A stretch of DNA of 64,000 bases from positions 1 to 64,000 of the forward strand of contig JACQAP010000029.1 in assembly GCA_016194905.1 (NCBI GenBank), written 5' to 3'. Positions 45,095 to 57,689 of the stretch are shown here, piece by piece. A program made the position numbers and the translations under genes. The notes beneath the pieces were generated by a model. It saw only the letters and a list, made by a program, of their open reading frames with translations. It searched no databases and was not told where the DNA came from. Positions within the stretch are counted from its first letter, which is position 1, and each line of letters begins with the position of its first letter. The DNA is from Betaproteobacteria bacterium (GTDB lineage Bacteria > Pseudomonadota > Gammaproteobacteria > Burkholderiales > JACQAP01).

Positions 45095-45861
45095 TCCACC
45101 CCACCGCCCTCGTTCATTCCGGCGCGAAGCTCGCGCAGGACGTCGAGATCGGACCCTACGCGGTCATCGGCGAGCACGTCGAGATCGGCAGCGGCACCTC
45201 CATCGGTTCACATACCGTCGTCAGCGGGCACACCCGCATCGGCAAGAATAATCGCATCTTCCATCACAACGTCCTTGGCGAAGGGCCGCAGGACAAGAAA
45301 TACGCGGGCGAGCCGACACGCCTGGAGATCGGCGACGGCAACATGATTCGCGAGTTCTGCACGTTCAATACCGGCACGGTACAGGACGTCGGCGTCACCC
45401 GGCTGGGCGACGACAACTGGGTCATGGCCTACGTGCATCTGGCGCACGACTCGCAGGTCGGCAGCCATACCATCCTGGCGAACATGGTGACACTGGCGGG
45501 GCACGTCGCGATTCACGACCATGTCATCCTCGGCGGCGGCACGATGGTCCATCAGTTCTGCCGGGTGGGTGCGCATGCGTTCACCGCCGGCGGATCGATC
45601 GTGCTGCGCGATGTGCCGCCATTCGTGATGGCAAGCGGAAATTCAGCGGAACCTCACGGCGTCAATGTCGAAGGCCTGAAGCGCCGCGGCTTCGACATCG
45701 AAGCCATTGAAGCAATCCGTCGTGCGTACAAGACCCTGTACAAATCCGGTCTGGCGCTGGACGAAGCCAAGGCGGCGTTGCGCGGACAGGCAGCCGACTA
45801 CAAAGAGCTCGAAATGTTCGTGGAATTCCTCGACTCCTCGACACGCAGCATCATCCGTTAG
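45091..45861 (+). CDS. lpxA: Acyl-ACP--UDP-N-acetylglucosamine O-acyltransferase
   Basis: This 256-residue beta-helix enzyme performs the first step of lipid A synthesis. Hexapeptide repeats run from [20 protein letters not shown] to about residue 190, and the catalytic His lies in [11 protein letters not shown]. The C-terminal helical domain ([20 protein letters not shown]) is typical. Confidence 0.97.
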   Translation: MIHPTALVHSGAKLAQDVEIGPYAVIGEHVEIGSGTSIGSHTVVSGHTRIGKNNRIFHHNVLGEGPQDKKYAGEPTRLEIGDGNMIREFCTFNTGTVQDVGVTRLGDDNWVMAYVHLAHDSQVGSHTILANMVTLAGHVAIHDHVILGGGTMVHQFCRVGAHAFTAGGSIVLRDVPPFVMASGNSAEPHGVNVEGLKRRGFDIEAIEAIRRAYKTLYKSGLALDEAKAALRGQAADYKELEMFVEFLDSSTRSIIR

Positions 45862-45866
45862 ATCTC

Positions 45867-47084
45867 ATGGTCGACTTATCGGGCCGGAAAATCCGCATCG
45901 CCCTGGTGGCGGGCGAGGCCTCCGGCGATCTGCTCGGTGCGCATCTGCTCGAGGCGCTGAAGGAACGTATTCCACGCCTGGAGGCTTATGGCATCGGCGG
46001 GCCGCGCATGCAGTCAGCCGGCATGCAATCCTGGTACCCAATGGAGTGGTTTGCGGTGCGCGGCTACGTCGAAGTGATCAGGAGCCTGCCGAAGCTGCTG
46101 CGGGTGCGCCGCGAACTCAAGCGCCGGCTCCTGGCCGATCCGCCCGATCTGTTCATCGGTATCGATGCCCCGGATTTCAATCTCGACCTGGAAGTCGCAC
46201 TGCGCGCCGGCGGCATCACCACGGTGCAATACGTCAGTCCCTCGATCTGGGGATGGCGGGGCGAGCGCATCCACAAGATCAAGCGTGCGTCGTCCAAGAT
46301 CCTGGCGCTGTTCCCGTTCGAGCCGGCAATCTACGAGCGTGCCGGCGTTCCCGTCGCCTATGTAGGCCACCCTCTAGCCGACGAATTGCCGGAATATCCC
46401 GATCGCGATGCGGCGCGCGAGCAAATGCGCATATCACCGAAGCAGACTGTGGTCGCCGTGCTGCCCGGCAGCCGGCAGAGCGAAGTCCGCGAGATGGGCG
46501 AGCTGTTCGTCGCCACGGCCAAGCTCATCATCGAGCAGATTCCAAGCGCACATTTTCTGGTGCCGCTGGTCAGTCGCGAGACGCGCATGATTTTCGAAGA
46601 GGCTATTTATCGCCAGCAGGCCGAGGCGCTGCCGATGACCATCCTGTTCGGGCATGCGCACATGGCAATGACGGCCGCCGACGCGGTGCTGGTGGCTTCG
46701 GGCACTGCCACGCTGGAGGCTGCGTTGCTGAAGCGGCCGATGGTGATCAGCTACAAGATGCCGAGCATCTCTGCCTGGATCATGCGGCGCAAGGCGCATC
46801 TGCCCTATGCCGGACTGCCGAACATTCTGGCCGGAGAGTTTGTCGTCCCCGAACTTCTGCAGGACGATGCGAACGCCGAGAATCTGGCGCAGGCCTTGTG
46901 CAATCAGCTGCAGGACAAGGTAGTGCGCCAAAGGCTGGAAGAGAGATTCCTCGAAATCCATCGCTCGCTCAGGCAGGACACGGCAGCGTGCGCAGTGGAG
47001 GCCATCCTGCCTCTGCTCGGCACCGCGCGTACACCGGTGCCGGTCGCTGCGGCGGCGCCGGAGCAGGAAGGAGTGCGCGCGTGA
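45867..47084 (+). CDS. lpxB: Lipid-A-disaccharide synthase
   Basis: This 405-residue GT-B glycosyltransferase joins UDP-2,3-diacylglucosamine and lipid X. Conserved blocks are [43 protein letters not shown] and [14 protein letters not shown]. The C-terminal tail of about 25 Ala/Pro-rich residues is not conserved. It is 5 bases after lpxA and overlaps rnhB (GTGA). Confidence 0.97.
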   Translation: MVDLSGRKIRIALVAGEASGDLLGAHLLEALKERIPRLEAYGIGGPRMQSAGMQSWYPMEWFAVRGYVEVIRSLPKLLRVRRELKRRLLADPPDLFIGIDAPDFNLDLEVALRAGGITTVQYVSPSIWGWRGERIHKIKRASSKILALFPFEPAIYERAGVPVAYVGHPLADELPEYPDRDAAREQMRISPKQTVVAVLPGSRQSEVREMGELFVATAKLIIEQIPSAHFLVPLVSRETRMIFEEAIYRQQAEALPMTILFGHAHMAMTAADAVLVASGTATLEAALLKRPMVISYKMPSISAWIMRRKAHLPYAGLPNILAGEFVVPELLQDDANAENLAQALCNQLQDKVVRQRLEERFLEIHRSLRQDTAACAVEAILPLLGTARTPVPVAAAAPEQEGVRA

Positions 47085-47665
47085 CGCGCGGCCTGCTCGT
47101 CTGCGGCGTGGACGAAGCGGGCAGAGGGCCGCTCGCCGGGCCGGTGTTTGCCGCATGTGTAATCCTGCGCGAAGACGATCCGATCGAAGGGTTGGCCGAT
47201 TCGAAAATGCTGTCGCGCGAACGCCGCGAGGAACTCGCCATCCAGATCCGCGGCCGTGCCGCCGCCTGGGCGTTGGCAAGCGCATCGGTGGAAGAGATAG
47301 ACCGCATCAATATCCTGAGGGCGAGCCTGCTCGCCATGCGGCGCGCGGTGGAACAATTGACCATCGAGCCGCACGAAGTGCTGGTCGACGGACTGCATTG
47401 TCCCGACGTGCGCTTTCCCGCGCGGGCTATCGTCGATGGCGACGCGCTGGTGGCGGAAATTTCGGCGGCGTCGATCCTGGCCAAGACTGCTCGCGACGCG
47501 CTGATGGTGGAGATGCACGCGCTCTATCCGGATTACGGATTCGCCCGTCACAAGGGTTATTCCACGCGCCAGCATCTGGAGGCCCTGCGGCGCTTCGGTG
47601 TCTGCCCTATCCATCGGCGCAGCTTCGCGCCGGTGCGCTCGCTTTGCCTCGACCTCGGCGACTAA
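47081..47665 (+). CDS. rnhB: Ribonuclease HII
   Basis: This 194-residue enzyme cuts RNA in RNA-DNA hybrids and starts removal of misincorporated ribonucleotides. Acidic catalytic residues are in [14 protein letters not shown], and [16 protein letters not shown] closes the protein. GTG 47081 overlapping the lpxB stop is the start; the much longer in-frame extension lies wholly inside lpxB. Confidence 0.96.
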   Translation: MTRGLLVCGVDEAGRGPLAGPVFAACVILREDDPIEGLADSKMLSRERREELAIQIRGRAAAWALASASVEEIDRINILRASLLAMRRAVEQLTIEPHEVLVDGLHCPDVRFPARAIVDGDALVAEISAASILAKTARDALMVEMHALYPDYGFARHKGYSTRQHLEALRRFGVCPIHRRSFAPVRSLCLDLGD

Positions 47666-47676
47666 ACCTTTCAACC

Positions 47677-47823
47677 CAACGCAGAGGCGCAGAGGACGCG
47701 GAGAAACCCAAGAGGAAGCAACTGAATTCGGTATCAAATCAATTGTCGTCCATGCCCGCATTCCCATTTCCGCAGTTCTCAGGTTTTCTCTGCGTCCTTT
47801 GCGTCCTCTGCGCCTCTGCGTTG
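47677..47823. repeat. Inverted-repeat element with 23-base perfect arms
   Basis: Arms at 47677-47699 and 47801-47823 are perfect reverse complements, built on GCAGAGGCGCAGAGGACGC, with about 100 bases between them. The right arm carries an extra internal 10-base unit (around 47790-47800) before the homology resumes with GAGAAA-like bases. It fills the gap between the convergent rnhB and ppsR genes. I recall this arm sequence as a dispersed intergenic repeat in environmental bacterial genomes, often mis-called as short proteins containing NAEAQRTQRTQRK. It has no transposase and could serve as a two-way transcription barrier. Confidence 0.8.
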
Positions 47824-47833
47824 AGATTTTGAC

Positions 47834-48658
47834 TTAATAGACATGCCGCTGCAGGTTGGCTTTCTGCAGGATGGTCGTCGCGAGTTCCTCTATGGAGCGC
47901 GTCGTCGTATCCAGAATGGAGATGCCCTCCGCGCGCATCAGGATCTCGGCTTCGCGGATTTCGTATTCGCAATTTTCCATGCTCGAGTAGGTGCTGCGCG
48001 GCCGCCGTTCGTGGCGGATGCGCTGCAGCCGATCGGCGCGGATGGTCAGGCCGAACATCTTCTTGCGATGGTCCTTCAGCGCCGAGGGGAGCTTCTTCGC
48101 CTCGAAATCCTCCGGGATCAGCGGATAATTGGCGGCGCGGATGCCGAACTGCAACGCCATGTACAGGCAGGTCGGCGTCTTGCCGCAGCGTGATACGCCC
48201 ACCAGGATGACGTCGGCCTCATCCAGCTCCTTGGTGGTCTGACCATCGTCGTGCGACAGCGCGAAATTGACGGCTTCTATCCGGTTGAAATACGAATTGT
48301 TGTTGCGCACGCTGTGCGATCGTCCTACGGTGTGGGAAGACTTCACGCCGAGCTCGGTTTCCATCGGCGCGATGAACGCCTGGAAGCAGTCGATGTAAAA
48401 CCCGTTGGCGGCCTGGATGATGCCGCTCAGGTTCTTGTCCACCAGGGTGCTGAAGATCAGCGGCCGGTTGTCGTCCTTTTTGGCGGTCTGGTTTATCTGG
48501 CGCGCCGTGTCCTGCGCTTTTTCCAGGGAATCGACGAAAGGCAGCGTGACTTCCGTGAACGACACGTGCTCGAACTGGGTCAACAGGCTGTGGCCCAGCA
48601 TCTCGGCTGTGATGCCGGTGCGGTCGGACACGAAGAACGCGGTGCGGTTGATCGTCAT
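47834..48658 (-). CDS. ppsR: PEP synthase regulatory protein (bifunctional kinase/pyrophosphorylase, DUF299)
   Basis: This 274-residue protein inactivates and reactivates PEP synthase by ADP-dependent phosphorylation and phosphate-dependent dephosphorylation. It begins NRTAFFVSDRTGITAEMLGHSL and has the P-loop GVSRCGKTPTCLYMA at about residues 150-165. It is transcribed divergently from its target ppsA. ATG 48658 matches the family start; an in-frame GTG at 48670 has a GGCGGA upstream and is possible. Confidence 0.94.
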   Translation of the reverse strand: MTINRTAFFVSDRTGITAEMLGHSLLTQFEHVSFTEVTLPFVDSLEKAQDTARQINQTAKKDDNRPLIFSTLVDKNLSGIIQAANGFYIDCFQAFIAPMETELGVKSSHTVGRSHSVRNNNSYFNRIEAVNFALSHDDGQTTKELDEADVILVGVSRCGKTPTCLYMALQFGIRAANYPLIPEDFEAKKLPSALKDHRKKMFGLTIRADRLQRIRHERRPRSTYSSMENCEYEIREAEILMRAEGISILDTTTRSIEELATTILQKANLQRHVY

Positions 48659-48728
48659 GTTGTGGCGCACAAGAATGGTTCCGCCGGTAAAATAACACCT
48701 TTTTCACCCTTCCATCGCGGACCGTCGA

Positions 48729-51119
48729 ATGAGCAAACAGCGTTACGTCATTCCGTTTGAACAGCTTCGCATGACCGACGTCGAGAGCGTCGGCGGCAAG
48801 AACGCCTCCCTCGGAGAGATGATCAGCCAGCTGGCCGGTGCCGGCGTGCGGGTACCGGGCGGCTTTGCCACGACGGCTGAAGCCTACCGGGAGTTTCTGG
48901 TAGCCGGTGGCCTGGCCGCCCGCATTGAGCAATCCCTCTTGAAGCTCGATGTCGAGGACGTCACCGCGCTGGCGGAAGTCGGCAAGCAAATTCGCCATTG
49001 GATCCTGGAAGCGCCGCTGCCATCCGCGTTGGAAGCCGACATCGCCTCTGCGTATCAGACATTGGTCAGAGGGCAGGGAAACGAAGCGACTTTTGCGGTG
49101 CGGTCCTCGGCGACCGCGGAAGATCTGCCCGACGCTTCCTTCGCCGGCCAGCAGGAAACTTTCCTGAACATCCACGGGCTGGACAATGTGGTACTGGCGA
49201 TCCGGCACGTGTTCGCCTCGCTGTACAACGATCGCGCGATCTCATACCGCGTGCATCAGGGTTTTGCCCATTCGAACGTGGCACTCTCGGCCGGCGTGCA
49301 GCGCATGGTCCGCAGCGACAAGGGGGCCGCGGGCGTGATGTTCACGCTGGACACCGAATCCGGTTTCGACAAGGTCGTGTTCATTACTTCCGCCTACGGA
49401 TTGGGCGAGACCGTGGTGCAAGGACAGGTCAACCCGGACGAGTTTTACGTCTACAAGACGGCCTTGGCTGCCGGTCGACCGGCTATCCTGCGTCGCAACC
49501 TCGGCTCCAAGGCATTGCGCATGGTGTTTACCGACAGCCGCGCCGCGGGCCGCTCGGTGCAGACGCTGGACGTTCCGAAGGAGGAACAACGCCGTTTCTC
49601 CATCAACGACGCCGAGGTCGAGGAACTCGCTCGTTACGCGATGACCATCGAGAAGCATTACAGCCGGCCGATGGACGTGGAATGGGGTCGCGATGGGGTC
49701 GACGGCAAACTCTATATCCTGCAGGCACGACCCGAAACCGTGAAGGCGAGGGAAGAAACCCAGGAACGCTTCCGCTTGAAGAAGCGTGGCGACGAACTGG
49801 TCACCGGGCGCGCCATCGGCAACCGCATCGGCACGGGTACGGTCAGGCTGGTCAAGAATGCGTCCGAAATGAACCGGGTGAGGCCCGGCGACGTACTGGT
49901 CACCGATATGACCGACCCCGACTGGGAGCCGGTCATGAAGAAGGCTTCGGCGATCGTCACCAACCGCGGCGGACGCACCTGCCACGCCGCCATTATTGCC
50001 CGCGAGCTCGGCATTCCAGCGGTGGTGGGTTGTGGTGATGCAACCGTGAAGCTGGGCGAGGGCGACCACGTCACGGTGTCGTGTGCGGAGGGCGATACCG
50101 GCTTCGTCTACCAGGGCATCCTCGACGTGGAAGTGCTGCACATCCAGCTCGACAAGCTGCCCGACGTGCCGGTCAAGATCAGCATGAATGTCGGCAATCC
50201 CGAACTGGCCTTCGACTTCCAGCGCTTGCCGAATGCCGGCATCGGCCTGGCACGGCTGGAATTCATCATCGCACGCATGATCGGCGTGCACCCGAAGGCG
50301 GCGCTGGCGTACGCCAAACTGAAGCCGGATCTCAAGGAAGCGATCGATGTGCTTTGCTCGGGTTATCCCGATCCGGTTTCGTTCTACGTCGACAAACTCA
50401 CTGAAGGCATCGCCACGCTCGGCGCTGCATTCTTCCCGAAGCCGGTGATCGTGCGCATGTCGGATTTCAAATCCAATGAATACTCCAGCCTCACCGGCGG
50501 CAGGCAGTACGAGCCGGAAGAAGAAAATCCGATGCTCGGTTTCCGCGGGGCGTCGCGCTACATTTCCGATTCTTTCCGCGAATGCTTCGAGCTGGAGTGC
50601 CGCGCGCTGAAGAAAGTGCGCGACGAGATGGGGCTGACCAACGTCGAAATCATGGTGCCGTTCGTGCGCACCGTGAGCGAAGCGGCACAGGTCATCGAAC
50701 TGCTCGGGAAAAACGGGCTGGAACGCGGCAGGAACGGCCTGCGAGTCATCATGATGTGCGAAATTCCGTCGAACGCCATCCTCGCCGACCAGTTCCTGCA
50801 GCATTTCGACGGCTTCTCGATCGGCTCCAACGACATGACCCAGCTGACCCTCGGCCTGGACCGGGACTCCGGCATCGTCGCCGGCCAGTTCGACGAGCGC
50901 GACCCGGCGGTCAAGGCGATGCTTGCCATGGCGATCCAGGCCTGCCGCAAGGCCGGCAAGTACGTCGGCATCTGCGGGCAGGGACCGTCGGATCATCCGG
51001 ACCTCGCCGAGTGGCTGATGGAGCAGGGCATCGATGCAATTTCGCTGAATCCCGACACGGTGGTCGAGACCTGGATGTTCCTGGGCAAGTACGCCGAGAG
51101 AAAAGCCGCCGCGGCCTGA
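48729..51119 (+). CDS. ppsA: Phosphoenolpyruvate synthase
   Basis: This 796-residue enzyme makes PEP from pyruvate and ATP for gluconeogenesis. The N-terminal ATP-grasp domain includes [14 protein letters not shown] and [21 protein letters not shown]-type residues, the phosphohistidine domain has the catalytic His in [14 protein letters not shown], and the C-terminal PEP/pyruvate barrel ends with the catalytic Cys in [11 protein letters not shown]. It pairs with divergent ppsR. Confidence 0.97.
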   Translation: MSKQRYVIPFEQLRMTDVESVGGKNASLGEMISQLAGAGVRVPGGFATTAEAYREFLVAGGLAARIEQSLLKLDVEDVTALAEVGKQIRHWILEAPLPSALEADIASAYQTLVRGQGNEATFAVRSSATAEDLPDASFAGQQETFLNIHGLDNVVLAIRHVFASLYNDRAISYRVHQGFAHSNVALSAGVQRMVRSDKGAAGVMFTLDTESGFDKVVFITSAYGLGETVVQGQVNPDEFYVYKTALAAGRPAILRRNLGSKALRMVFTDSRAAGRSVQTLDVPKEEQRRFSINDAEVEELARYAMTIEKHYSRPMDVEWGRDGVDGKLYILQARPETVKAREETQERFRLKKRGDELVTGRAIGNRIGTGTVRLVKNASEMNRVRPGDVLVTDMTDPDWEPVMKKASAIVTNRGGRTCHAAIIARELGIPAVVGCGDATVKLGEGDHVTVSCAEGDTGFVYQGILDVEVLHIQLDKLPDVPVKISMNVGNPELAFDFQRLPNAGIGLARLEFIIARMIGVHPKAALAYAKLKPDLKEAIDVLCSGYPDPVSFYVDKLTEGIATLGAAFFPKPVIVRMSDFKSNEYSSLTGGRQYEPEEENPMLGFRGASRYISDSFRECFELECRALKKVRDEMGLTNVEIMVPFVRTVSEAAQVIELLGKNGLERGRNGLRVIMMCEIPSNAILADQFLQHFDGFSIGSNDMTQLTLGLDRDSGIVAGQFDERDPAVKAMLAMAIQACRKAGKYVGICGQGPSDHPDLAEWLMEQGIDAISLNPDTVVETWMFLGKYAERKAAAA

Positions 51120-51130
51120 CTTGAAAGCAG

Positions 51131-52877
<1,747 letters not shown>

Positions 52878-52878
52878 C

Positions 52879-53733
52879 ATGAAGCTCTGCGGTTTCGACG
52901 TCGGCCTCGATCATCCACTATTCGTGATAGCGGGCCCCTGCGTCGTCGAGTCGCGGGAAATGGCGATGGATACGGCGGGCAAGCTGAAGGAAATGACGGC
53001 TGCGCTCGGCATACCGTTCATCTACAAGTCGTCCTACGACAAGGCCAACCGCAGTTCGGGCAAATCATTCCGCGGCCTCGGCGTGGACAAAGGCCTGGAG
53101 ATTCTTGCCGACGTGAAGAAGCAGATCGGCGTGCCGGTGCTGACCGACGTGCATGCGGAAGACGAGGTGCCGGCGGTAGCGGCGGTGGTCGATGTGCTGC
53201 AGACGCCCGCGTTTCTGTGCCGGCAGACCGATTTCATCCGCGCCGTGGCGATGAGCGGCAAGCCGGTGAACATCAAGAAGGGCCAGTTCCTTGCCCCCGG
53301 CGACATGAAGCACGTCGTCGACAAGGCGCGCGAGGCGAGCGGATGGGACAACATCATGGTGTGCGAGCGCGGCGCGTCCTTCGGGTACAACAATCTGGTT
53401 TCCGACATGCGTTCGCTGGCGATCATGCGAGAGACCGAATGTCCGGTGGTGTTCGATGCCACGCATTCCGTGCAACTGCCGGGCGGGCAAGGCACTTCGA
53501 GCGGGGGCCAGCGCGAATTCGTGCCGGTGCTGGCACGCGCCGCGGTGGCAACCGGCGTCGCCGGCGTGTTCATGGAAACGCACCCGAATCCGGAAAAGGC
53601 GCTGTCCGACGGTCCGAATGCATGGCCTTTGCACCTGATGAAGTCGCTGCTCGAAACGCTGAAGTCGCTCGATGAACTGGTGAAAACCCGCGGGCTCGCC
53701 GAAAGCGCACTGCTGGCAAAACCAGCCCGATAA
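52879..53733 (+). CDS. kdsA: 3-deoxy-8-phosphooctulonate synthase
   Basis: This 284-residue TIM-barrel enzyme condenses PEP and arabinose 5-phosphate to KDO 8-phosphate for lipopolysaccharide. [46 protein letters not shown] and [19 protein letters not shown] are conserved. ATG 52879 is used. Confidence 0.97.
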   Translation: MKLCGFDVGLDHPLFVIAGPCVVESREMAMDTAGKLKEMTAALGIPFIYKSSYDKANRSSGKSFRGLGVDKGLEILADVKKQIGVPVLTDVHAEDEVPAVAAVVDVLQTPAFLCRQTDFIRAVAMSGKPVNIKKGQFLAPGDMKHVVDKAREASGWDNIMVCERGASFGYNNLVSDMRSLAIMRETECPVVFDATHSVQLPGGQGTSSGGQREFVPVLARAAVATGVAGVFMETHPNPEKALSDGPNAWPLHLMKSLLETLKSLDELVKTRGLAESALLAKPAR

Positions 53734-53749
53734 CCGAACGGATCGATGA

Positions 53750-55054
<1,305 letters not shown>

Positions 55055-55058
55055 TCGA

Positions 55059-55367
55059 ATGCGCTTCCTCGGCCTCGTCCTCGTGCTGTTGATCGCGCTG
55101 ATCCAGAATCCGCTCTGGTTCGGCAAAGGCGGGTGGCTGCGCGTGCATGAACTCGACGCCCAAGTCGAAGCCCAGCGCGAGACCAACACGCAGCTGGCGG
55201 CACGCAACGCGATGCTCGACGCCGAAGTGCTGGACCTGAAGCAGGGTTACGACGCGATCGAGGAACGGGCCCGCTCCGAACTCGGCATGGTCAAGCAGGA
55301 CGAAGTGTTTTTCCAGCTGCTGCAGCCGTCCCGCGCTGCGACGGCTTATTCCCCCGACAAGCGCTGA
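55059..55367 (+). CDS. ftsB: Cell division protein FtsB
   Basis: This 102-residue bitopic protein has an N-terminal transmembrane helix ([18 protein letters not shown]) and a periplasmic coiled coil ([20 protein letters not shown]), then [18 protein letters not shown]. It forms the FtsBLQ complex that triggers septal synthesis. It follows eno by four bases, the conserved order. Confidence 0.93.
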   Translation: MRFLGLVLVLLIALIQNPLWFGKGGWLRVHELDAQVEAQRETNTQLAARNAMLDAEVLDLKQGYDAIEERARSELGMVKQDEVFFQLLQPSRAATAYSPDKR

Positions 55368-55447
55368 GCTGGTCCATGCGTTGCGATGCCTCCCGGCGTC
55401 GCCGGGAACTACCCGCTTTCATCAGCGAGTGGCGGTGGTATTCGCCT

Positions 55448-55476
55448 GTGTCAGAACAAGCGGGATTTGCTAAGAT
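55448..55476 (+). promoter_or_regulatory. Probable promoter of the fluoride operon
   Basis: GTGTCA (55448-55453) and TAAGAT (55471-55476) are each four-of-six matches to sigma-70 boxes, 17 bases apart. A start near 55483 would put the riboswitch at the very 5' end of the RNA, as expected. The rest of the 55368-55447 gap shows only a short hairpin at 55392-55406 (CCCGGC/GCCGGG). Confidence 0.55.
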
Positions 55477-55484
55477 TCGCAACA

Positions 55485-55549
55485 GCATGGAGATGGCATT
55501 CCTCCATTAACCGCCACGCTCATTCGAGGGTGGCTGATGATGCCTACGC
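55485..55549 (+). promoter_or_regulatory. Fluoride riboswitch aptamer (crcB motif)
   Basis: The order of elements matches the fluoride aptamer. P1 is ATGGAG (55487-55492) with CTCCAT (55502-55507), loop ATGGCATTC. The joining strand TAACC follows. The second hairpin is GCCAC (55513-55517) with GTGGC (55530-55534), extended by CTC/GAG around an ATTC loop. The 3' conserved strand is CTGATGATGCCTAC (55534-55547). The expected pseudoknot forms between loop GGCAT (55495-55499) and ATGCC (55540-55544). It precedes a DUF190-antiporter-stress protein operon, a context known for this riboswitch class. Confidence 0.93.
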
Positions 55550-55576
55550 TTTGGCCCGGACGGGTCGCGTAGGCAT
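55540..55576 (+). promoter_or_regulatory. Expression-platform hairpin competing with the fluoride aptamer
   Basis: ATGCCTACGC (55540-55549) is perfectly complementary to GCGTAGGCAT (55567-55576), with an inner CCCG/CGGG stem (55555-55564). The left arm is the same strand used for the aptamer pseudoknot, so aptamer and hairpin exclude each other. No T tract follows. A second perfect 8-base stem lies at 55583-55590/55611-55618. Confidence 0.75.
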
Positions 55577-55704
55577 TCGCGCACCTGTCCAAAAATGTTT
55601 GCAACAAAAAGGACAGGTCCATTCGGTCGTCACCGGTTCGTTGTTAATGACGCTGGCGGCAGTTGCATAATGGCAGTCGTGAATACTCGCTGAGGAGGGG
55701 AATC

Positions 55705-56028
55705 ATGAACGGATACCAAATCACGTTTTTCACCCAGCAGGACCGCCGTCACCATGGTAAGCAGATTGGCGACTGGTTGGTGCAATTGGCCAAGCAGATG
55801 GGTTTGCGCGGCGCGACGATGTTCACGGGTGCAGAAGGATTCGGCCATCATCGCCGCATTCATTCCGCGCACTTCTTCGATCTTGCCGACCAGCCCGTGG
55901 AAGTTGTGATGGCGGTCTCCGCGGAGGAATCCGATCGCCTCTTCGCGCGGTTGCGGGCAGAAGGCGTCCAGGTCTTCTACGTCAAATCGACAGTGGAGTT
56001 CGGCACGCTCGGTGAGAGCGAACAATGA
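55705..56028 (+). CDS. DUF190 family PII-like protein
   Basis: This 107-residue protein matches the DUF190 (COG1993) family: start NGYQITFFTQQDRRHHGKQI, GLRGATMFTGAEGFGHHRRI and VFYVKSTVEFGTLG. DUF190 proteins have a ferredoxin-like, PII-like fold and often sit beside CrcB fluoride channels or ion transporters, so a regulatory or ligand-sensing role on the next-door antiporter is plausible. It is the first gene behind the fluoride riboswitch, with a very strong ribosome site (GAGGAGGGG) before ATG 55705. The last four bases overlap the antiporter start. The biochemical function of the family is not established. Confidence 0.88.
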   Translation: MNGYQITFFTQQDRRHHGKQIGDWLVQLAKQMGLRGATMFTGAEGFGHHRRIHSAHFFDLADQPVEVVMAVSAEESDRLFARLRAEGVQVFYVKSTVEFGTLGESEQ

Positions 56029-57242
56029 CCGAGATCTGGGCGCAGGCCTCGCTCTGGCTGGGCCTGGCGCTGGCGGCATCGCTCCTGTCGATTCGGTTCC
56101 GGATTGCGACCGCCTTGTCCGAGATCGTAGTAGGCACGATCGCGCAGCTCGTGATCGGTGCGGCGTTGGGCAGCGCCTTGCTGGCGGGGGACGCAACCTG
56201 GATCAAGTTCCTCTCGGGCGCCGGCGCGATCCTTTTAACGTTTCTGGCCGGCGCGGAACTGGATCCAGTCGTGTTTCGCAAACAATGGAAGCAGGCGAGC
56301 GCCATAGGACTGGCGAGCTTTGCTGCGCCCTTTCTGGGCTGCACTGCGATCGCTCGCTGGGGGCTGGGCTGGTCACCGGAGGCAAGCTGGCTTGCGGGTA
56401 TCGCGATGTCCACCACTTCGGTGGCGGTGGTTTACGCCGTCATGCTGGAATTCGGCCTCAATGCAACGGACTATGGAAAAGTTGTACTGGCGGCTTGCTT
56501 TATCACCGATTTGGCGACGGTGGTCGCGCTCGGACTTATCTTTGCACCATTCACTTACAGAACCCTGATCTTTCTCGGCGCGGGGGTGGCCATTTTTATC
56601 GTGCTGCCATGGCTCACCCCCCGGTTCTTCCGTCGCTACGGCGGCCGGCCATCGGAACTGGAGGCCAAGTTTCTGATGTTCGCCTTGTTCGGCATGGGCG
56701 CACTCGCCACTTGGGCAGACAGTGAAGCAGTGCTGCCCGCCTATTTGCTCGGCATGGTGCTGGCCGGCACCGTAGGCAAGGATCACGCCCTGGTGCGACG
56801 GTTGCGCACGCTCACGTTCGGTCTGCTGACCCCGTTTTATTTCATCCGCGCCGGATCACTTGTTTCAGTGCAGGCACTCGTGGCTGCGCCGGCCGCGTTT
56901 CTGGTTCTGCTTGTGGCGAAGATGGCAACCAAAATAGCCGGAGTCTATCCAGTCACGCGACTCTACAATTCACCCCGACAGGAGGGCTTATACACGACGC
57001 TGTTGATGGCCACCGGCCTGACCTTCGGCACGATTTCCGCCTTGTTCGGGCTTTCCCATCAACTCATCGATCAGGCCCAGTATTCCGCGCTCGTGGCGGC
57101 GGTCATCGGCAGCGCTGTGGTGCCCACGCTGATCGCGAATGCATTCTTTTTGCCGCGCCACTTGCTGAGCACAAATGCGGTGACCGAAACCACGTTGTCA
57201 CCACCAACCGCGCAGCAGACGCCAACAAGGAGAGCGCCATGA
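56025..57242 (+). CDS. CPA2-type cation:proton antiporter, candidate fluoride-resistance transporter
   Basis: This 405-residue membrane protein has about 12-13 helices and no C-terminal RCK/TrkA domain. CPA2 marks are LTFLAGAELDP (residues about 68-78), the first discontinuous helix SWLAGIAMSTTSVAVVY, and LTPFYFIRAGSLVS (about 265-278). At the ion-binding position of helix 5 it has Thr161-Asp162 (CFITDLATVV) where characterised relatives have Asp-Asp, Asn-Asp or Gln-Asp. Only one acidic residue suggests electroneutral exchange. It is coupled to DUF190 and to the stress-protein gene by ATGA overlaps, under a fluoride riboswitch. Sodium/proton-type antiporters are known members of fluoride regulons, but the transported ion here is unknown. 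Confidence 0.88.
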   Translation: MTEIWAQASLWLGLALAASLLSIRFRIATALSEIVVGTIAQLVIGAALGSALLAGDATWIKFLSGAGAILLTFLAGAELDPVVFRKQWKQASAIGLASFAAPFLGCTAIARWGLGWSPEASWLAGIAMSTTSVAVVYAVMLEFGLNATDYGKVVLAACFITDLATVVALGLIFAPFTYRTLIFLGAGVAIFIVLPWLTPRFFRRYGGRPSELEAKFLMFALFGMGALATWADSEAVLPAYLLGMVLAGTVGKDHALVRRLRTLTFGLLTPFYFIRAGSLVSVQALVAAPAAFLVLLVAKMATKIAGVYPVTRLYNSPRQEGLYTTLLMATGLTFGTISALFGLSHQLIDQAQYSALVAAVIGSAVVPTLIANAFFLPRHLLSTNAVTETTLSPPTAQQTPTRRAP

Positions 57243-57658
57243 TCCGCAGGGTTTTGCTGGGCTACGATGGTTCGGAATCGGCCGACCAGGCATTCCTGTT
57301 TGCCGTCGATCTCGCCCGCAAGTACGGTGCAGAGCTGCATGTCCTCGCGGTGGCTCGTCCGCCGGAACTGAGCAACGAAGTCGAGACCGAGGCGGTAATC
57401 GAGAACTCGCGTCGGCATTACAGCGGGCTCCTGGACTCGCTCAAAAGTCGGCTCGATCACGAGTCCCTGAATGTCCAATTCCAGGTCGAGGTGGGTCACC
57501 CCACGCAGCAAATCGTGCGGTATGCCGAAACGCGCGGCATTGATCACATTGTGGTCGGGCATCGCGGCCATACGTTTTTCGAGCATTGGCTGATCGGTTC
57601 CGTGGCGCGCCAGGTCATTGCGCATGCCCACTGCACCGTGTCGGTGGTGCGTAAGTGA
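57239..57658 (+). CDS. Universal stress protein, UspA family
   Basis: This 139-residue cytoplasmic protein begins RRVLLGYDGSESADQAFLFAV and ends with the ATP-binding signature GHRGHTFFEHWLIGS (G-2x-G-9x-G-S), so it belongs to the nucleotide-binding Usp subgroup. The ATG overlaps the antiporter stop. Usp genes are recorded in fluoride riboswitch regulons and also commonly accompany CPA2 antiporters, where they may act as regulators. Its precise role is unproven. Confidence 0.93.
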   Translation: MIRRVLLGYDGSESADQAFLFAVDLARKYGAELHVLAVARPPELSNEVETEAVIENSRRHYSGLLDSLKSRLDHESLNVQFQVEVGHPTQQIVRYAETRGIDHIVVGHRGHTFFEHWLIGSVARQVIAHAHCTVSVVRK

Positions 57659-57689
57659 GTCGCCTTGAAAATAAACAAGGAGGAGAACG

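Noticed and set aside
45707-47080. A long in-frame extension upstream of rnhB
   Set aside because: It lies wholly inside lpxB in another frame; the conserved RNase HII sequence begins at GTG 47081.
47739-47972. A 77-codon minus-strand frame containing NAEAQRTQRTQRK
   Set aside because: This peptide is the translation of the inverted-repeat arm, a known type of spurious small protein, and it overlaps the end of ppsR.
55392-55406. CCCGGC/GCCGGG hairpin after ftsB as a terminator
   Set aside because: The stem is only six base pairs and no T run follows, so termination cannot be supported.
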